NCBI GenBank assembly: GCA_942159475.1
Contig: OW804096.1
Span: forward strand, 140,047,442 to 140,111,441
DNA from: Sthenelais limicola
Taxonomy: Eukaryota; Annelida; Polychaeta; Phyllodocida; Sigalionidae
Length of the DNA stretch: 64,000 nt
Direction: 5' to 3'
Part shown: piece after piece, positions 59,293 to 64,000 of the stretch
How the letters are laid out: the number at the start of each line of letters is the position of its first letter
Numbering within the stretch: position 1 is the stretch's first letter
Translations under genes and position numbers: made by a program
The notes under the pieces: generated by a model
Databases searched by the model: none
What the model was told of the DNA's origin: nothing
Seen by the model: the letters and a program-made list of their open reading frames with translations, nothing else

Positions 59293-60217
59293 GTAATAAC
59301 CAAAAATACAATGGTAATAGCCTCATAAAACGGTGTAAACACTAACCAAATTTAATTGGGGAATCATTTAGACTGACTTGGGCATAGCACAAAATAGAAG
59401 AATTCCTGTTCAATAGAAAAATGTTCAAACTGAATACTGTCGTATCTATTCTCATACCTTCTCTATAATGTCTTTCTGGTAAGCCCAATAGAGCTAGGTT
59501 TTAGTGTATGTATTTTCCAAGGTAACCTTTGGGAACCCCTGAAGTGTTTGATATCAAAATGTTTCTAGTGACATCAAGAATCTAGATCCAACTTTATTTA
59601 ATTATTAAATAATATTTGTATGAAACCAAATTTAAACCAACTATTTTTCTAAATAATGTGTTGCCATGGTAACCGATTTTTACTACATAACCATTTTAAA
59701 ATTGGAATCTCTATTGGAAATGGTATATATATTTTATGGTGAAAGAAAGTGTTAAATTATAGTATTTATACAGGTATATGCATAATAATTATAAAAAAAA
59801 TTGCCCCCAAATTTCCCTGGGGAGGCTGGGGTTGAAAATTATTCTTTTATTTCACCTTTGTTCTCCACACATCGGCGAGTCTGGTTATCCGTTCTCACGT
59901 CCTCAAAGCTGTGGATAATTGGATAAGACTTTGTGCATGTATTGAATTGAATTGAAAAATCTTCTATTTGCCTTTGGATATACACAAGTTGGAGTTTGAC
60001 AAATGGGAATACTGACATATGGAATCAGGTTCCATTTCTTCCTGCCTTACCTTGTAGTATTACGATAGGAGGCTTAATAAGTTGCTAAAAGGACTACACA
60101 TCAACTTATACAATGTTTATATCATACGATATAGAATAAAAATAAGCAAGATTAAAAAAAGAATAATCGAAGGTTACATAAAATAGTATTAGCTTTGCTG
60201 AATAATAGTATACCATA

Positions 60218-60514
60218 CAGTACATAGAGAGAATGAAACTTGCCGGCCATAATCGGAAATTCGTCAGCATAAGCACAATGCCATAGGTAGAGTGCTTATG
60301 TGGACGAATCAAGTCCAATACATTTTGTATTATTGCAGGCGAGTTCCATTCTATATATTTATTATATGGGCATAAAACTTGATGTGTAAAATCTTAAAAA
60401 AGTAGCCGACTTGGTGATGAAGTAGTTCATATAGTACGCGTCCTATATGAATATTTTTATAGCACCCAACTTATAATATCATTGTACCTCTCATATGAAA
60501 TGCGCATATAATAA
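60218..60514 (+). mobile_element. Family F fold-back element, second copy
   Basis: Same order as at 21.5 kb: CAGTACATAGAGAGAATG, fold-back arms, ATTATATGGGCATAAAACTT, ATAGCACCCAACTTAT, TGCGCATATAATA. Confidence 0.65.
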
Positions 60515-60782
60515 AGTAAAGTATTACATGTGATCACCATCAGCTTAATTAAGTATAGCAACGTTTCACATTTGGTGTGATATACTTCTCACCTACCAGT
60601 GTACCATACAACACATTATATATGTCAAAGTCAAATAGTACCTATGTGCTATTTGAGCCGAATATCCACAAGATCGATGGAAAGTAAGGTAAAATACTAT
60701 TAAACTCGAGTTCTCTTGTTGATTTAGTATGTAATAAATACCCAATAGCACTCTGTTTGGATTTGTTATCGATCTCAACGTT

Positions 60783-60829
60783 GGGTCAAATCGCACCACG
60801 CCCTTTTGAGGTGTCGTGCAATTTGACCC
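60783..60829. repeat. 47-bp hairpin
   Basis: GGGTCAAATCGCACCAC pairs with GTCGTGCAATTTGACCC, with few mismatches, around a loop of about 13 bases. Not family A, despite the GGGTCA start. Confidence 0.75.
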
Positions 60830-61537
60830 GATGTCTTGATCGCTTACAAACCTCCATCGTGCCATTAGGTATAAGTATGGCATTACATATCATTTTGAAT
60901 TAACTCTCAACGAGTAAGTGAGTAATAAATTAATATAAACAAGGAGTTAAGCAGGATATACTTCCACTTCTCACAACTAGGCACTGAAACATTAAGTACA
61001 GGATCAAGCAGGATATATTTCCACATCTCAGGACTAGGATGGTTACGTTAACGACGCGCACCTTGACTCTAAACAAAGTAGTTTATAATTGAGCCATTCA
61101 AAATTTACATTTTAATAATTCGCCTCGTGGAGTACGATGCCTTCCGACGCGTGGAGAATGAGGAAAAGGGGAGGAACTAGGTTAGTTCATCTTAATCTTA
61201 ATAATACATCTTAATAATAGTTGCGGTCCTAAATATATACAATATATATATATACCTGGCGCACATAGTTAACCTATGGGTTCATGTATCAATGATAATA
61301 TGTCACATGATAGCTAACGCCCGATACGGATATTGGATAGATGTCAGCTTATAATACCCACTATCTGATTCAGAGCATAATATATATGACCTTAATACAT
61401 TGAATCAAAATAAACATGGCCAAATATCAGAGAATTTCTTGATTTGGATACATGAATCTTCTCTTATGTTGTAGAGGGTGAAATATAAATAGCCTCACAC
61501 CGATCGAGCAAAAAAGCACAGAAAAGGTACACATTCT

Positions 61538-61758
61538 GGGCCATATCCTCAGAAAAAGTACAATTGGTCTTCACAAATCCTCTCAAATAACCCACATTTA
61601 AAACGAAAATCTGGTTCAACATAACCAGACAGATTTATTGAATGAATACAATACAGAATACACTCAGATATACCCAGTATTTATCGATCTTCACTCTAAT
61701 TTAGCAGAATTTGAGAGATGTAGAACTGTAGATTGTGCATTTTCAGAAAATCTGACCC
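61538..61758. mobile_element. Family A MITE, subfamily A3
   Basis: Begins GGGCCATATCCTCAG and ends CAGAAAATCTGACCC. Interior as in the 13280 copy. Confidence 0.85.
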
Positions 61759-62104
61759 ACAAAAACTGTACCGATTACCACATTGGCACACATTCTACAC
61801 ATGCTACTAATGGACGCAACATATGCACCTCCGTTTCAGAATCTGTGCAAAAAAGGCCCCCCCCCCCCCACACACACCGCCAAACATTCTCCCCTCCCCC
61901 TGTAGTGGCTAATTATGAACAGTCCCTGATATATCTATTGCTTTGGTATATAATTATGGTCTACTTCTAAGTTGAACATTGAAGACAAGTGAATGAATAC
62001 TGTCACTGATAATATTGCAGCACAAACAAGGTAAAGTTCACTGACTTTTCATTGCACTACTACTACCACAAATGATAACATATTGTTATTTCAAAGTCAC
62101 ATTT

Positions 62105-62339
62105 GGGCCAGATCTCCAGAAAATGTACAATTGGCTGCTCTACATTTTTAGGAGATCCTCCTCAATTAGGCGGAAAAATGATGAATACCGGGTATATCTG
62201 AGTATATTTGGTATCGCATTGATTTAATGTATAAGTTCTGTTATGTTAAACTGCTTTTTGAAGCTCATTCTTGTCTTAAATGTGAGTTATTTGAGAGGAT
62301 TGGTGAAGGTGAATTGTACATTTTCTGAAAATCTGACCC
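62105..62339. mobile_element. Family A MITE (A2, inverted, 235 bp) with ATTT duplication
   Basis: ATTT at 62101-62104 and 62340-62343; 235 bp exactly. Confidence 0.92.
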
Positions 62340-62472
62340 ATTTAATACAGTAAGTGTTATACAGTGTAATGTTAAATCAAATCAGATTGAATTATGGAAA
62401 TAGGAATGGTCTCACAGCTCTTCCAATCCCCCCTTTGATTTTGATTACTTAAATATATGAACAAAAAAGGTA

Positions 62473-62516
62473 GTACTTGTATACGGGTACTACATGTAGT
62501 ACCAGTATACAAGTAC
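62473..62516. repeat. 44-bp near-perfect palindrome
   Basis: GTACTTGTATAC, one mismatch, GGTACTACATGTAGTACC, one mismatch, GTATACAAGTAC. Confidence 0.9.
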
Positions 62517-62584
62517 AAATAAGAATAAAGAAAAATGCAATGCAGTACAAAATATACGTACAACAGTGTACAAGTATATATTGT

Positions 62585-62809
62585 TGTAGTGTGGGACGGA
62601 CTGGGACGGACGGATGATGTATAGGGTACATTCGTCCGCCACCAGGGGGCAGGGTCTCACATTGTGAGTGAGGACGGATCTCTGGGGGGTATAAATAGGG
62701 GTGAGATTTTAGGGTAAGCAGCAGTCCACATCTACCTTTCAAGATACTTCAATAAATGGGCTACTAGCTGAGGCCAACATTCATCTCTTATTGTTGTAAT
62801 TGTTAGACA
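62585..62809 (+). mobile_element. Short solo LTR-like element with TATA box and AATAAA
   Basis: Begins TGTAGTGTGGGACGG, contains GTATAAATAGGGG at 62689-62701 and AATAAA at 62751-62756, and ends near TTAGACA. A TATA-to-poly(A) spacing of about 60 bases is normal for a compact LTR and odd for a host gene. No paired copy is seen in the window. Confidence 0.45.
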
Positions 62810-62814
62810 ATGCA

Positions 62815-62907
62815 GGTCGTCCACTCGTCCGTTCGTCCACTCATCCATTCGTCCATTCATCCGCATTCGTCCATTCGTCCACTCGTCCATTCATCCGCAT
62901 TCGTCCA
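62815..62907 (+). repeat. GTCCATTC octamer tandem repeat
   Basis: About eleven units of GTCCATTC/GTCCACTC/ATCCATTC immediately downstream of the LTR-like element, whose left end has the inverse GGACGGAC motif. Confidence 0.85.
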
Positions 62908-63402
62908 AACTAAGTAGAATGATATTCCACAGAGAACTCAATGGCTTTCTCCTTATGTATTAGTGAAATAATGACGGCGACAACAATATATACAGTTGGG
63001 TGTAGTGGTCCCCAGTCTGACCCTTGTCGGAGTCAACAGCTATATCTATGTTTAACCATATTGAATTGTAAAGTGTTTGAAGCATTTCCATCACATGCTA
63101 GAAGGTGTATATAGAGTACAGTCATCATTATTATTCATGATAACAACAACAATATTGACAATGTTGACAGTAGTAGTACTATGTCCCATATTCATGAGCG
63201 TTTCACAACTGTAAACTAGGTTATAATATATTATGTTGTGTCAAAGGAAAGTAACATAAAAGCAACGTTAATATAATGTAATGAAATGACCCATATTGGA
63301 ATCGACAACATTGACTTTCACCTCAGTCGGGCTTAAGCTGAGGAGAGAAAGGAGAACAATTTTCCTGATGAAACAGTAAAGCTTAATTAAAAGACACACC
63401 AA

Positions 63403-63752
63403 TAGGGGATTTTCATAGCCGCCATTTTGAATTTTGATTCGGATGGAATTATGGGCCTAATGGTACAGTATAAAATCTATAGAAAACATGTTCAGTATGG
63501 ACTATTTATCAATGCTTAGATATCAATATCCATGTGTTATACATGTTTCCATCACACAAGTCCCAATTTTTCCCATCATGCATTTGGTTGTTATAGGTCA
63601 TTTATACAAACTGATATTGGTGAACACTTTCTTGCAATTTTCTTGCAATTTTCCATAAAGATGTTGCCAGATATTTATATGTCAGATTTCATCATAATCC
63701 ATCCAAGGATGCACTGTCACAGATATGCGCAGTGGCACATGCAAATGCCCTA
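63403..63752 (-). mobile_element. Family B MITE (350 bp)
   Basis: TAGGGGATTTTCATAGCC and TGCAAATGCCCTA termini. The flanks ACCAA and TTGGT extend the inverted symmetry by five bases. Confidence 0.82.
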
Positions 63753-63910
63753 TTGGTATAACCAAACGGGAATATATATACTAGAACATGTAATGAAGGA
63801 TCTAGTATACAGTATACACCCACTTCGACCTAAATAGATAGTATGTATCTCTATAATACTGGATTTTGTTAACTGTATTGTTCTATAATGAAGGGAACAT
63901 AATATATAAT

Positions 63911-64000
63911 ATGTGATGTGTTTCAGCCAAATAGGTCCAAGTCGCAAAAATAATATTTTTCAAAATTTATAATTCAGAAGGACTCTTTATTGGAATGTTC
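63911..64000 (-). mobile_element. Family C element cut by the window end
   Basis: ATATGTGATGTGTTTCAGCC followed by CAAGTCGCAAAAATAATATT matches the left end of family C. Confidence 0.55.

Larger units (their letters stand above)
59300..61530. other. Non-coding stretch
   Basis: Contains one family F copy and the hairpin at 60783. No gene recognised. Confidence 0.5.

Overview
The window is animal (metazoan) nuclear DNA. It is AT-rich, intron-containing and gene-poor, and it is crowded with short transposable elements. I see no bacterial or organellar signature. The gene content (a secreted Gly/Tyr-rich protein and a fibrinogen-related lectin-like protein) and the mix of miniature inverted-repeat elements, LINE, LTR and possible Penelope-type remnants suggest an invertebrate, probably marine. 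I cannot name the species or phylum from this sequence.

Two protein-coding genes are supported, both on the + strand. Gene 1 has a signal-peptide exon at 12472-12556 and, after an intron of about 16.4 kb, a large terminal exon at 28996-30542. The two join in phase 1 to give 543 residues: signal peptide, acidic/polar propeptide, an RRKR processing site, Ser-Gly-Pro-Tyr and GYGAAP silk-like repeats, a very basic Lys/Glu block, a Thr/Pro stretch and a short C-terminal helix. Gene 2 (45639-49578) has five coding exons that join in frame to 360 residues: signal peptide, coiled coil and C-terminal fibrinogen-related domain (FReD). Its third intron appears to be a GC-AG intron. Its FReD lacks the second conserved disulfide and has a shortened calcium loop.

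Layout: 1-7.4 kb is non-coding, with a TTAA-flanked element carrying a 69-bp tandem expansion, one copy of family B, fold-backs and simple repeats. 7.4-28.9 kb, largely intron 1 of gene 1, is filled with about 20 copies of family A, a MITE of modal length 235 bp with TIRs starting GGGTCAG and 4-bp target duplications. It also holds two mirror-image homopurine/homopyrimidine satellites. 29-31 kb is the gene 1 terminal exon and 3' UTR. 31-45 kb has a solo LTR, nested terminal-inverted-repeat elements and a TTTTTTCGAC satellite. 45-50 kb is gene 2. 50-57 kb has a decayed LINE on the - strand and a second LTR of the 31-kb family with adjacent leader. 57-64 kb holds a hammerhead-like motif, a 37-bp minisatellite, a palindromic TACCCCCGGGGGTA array, a short TATA-bearing LTR and more MITEs.

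The two genes show no sign of working together. The most novel material is the family A MITE system with its clean 4-bp duplications, the gene 1 product, the inverted pair of hammerhead-like 3' ends, and the degenerate FReD.
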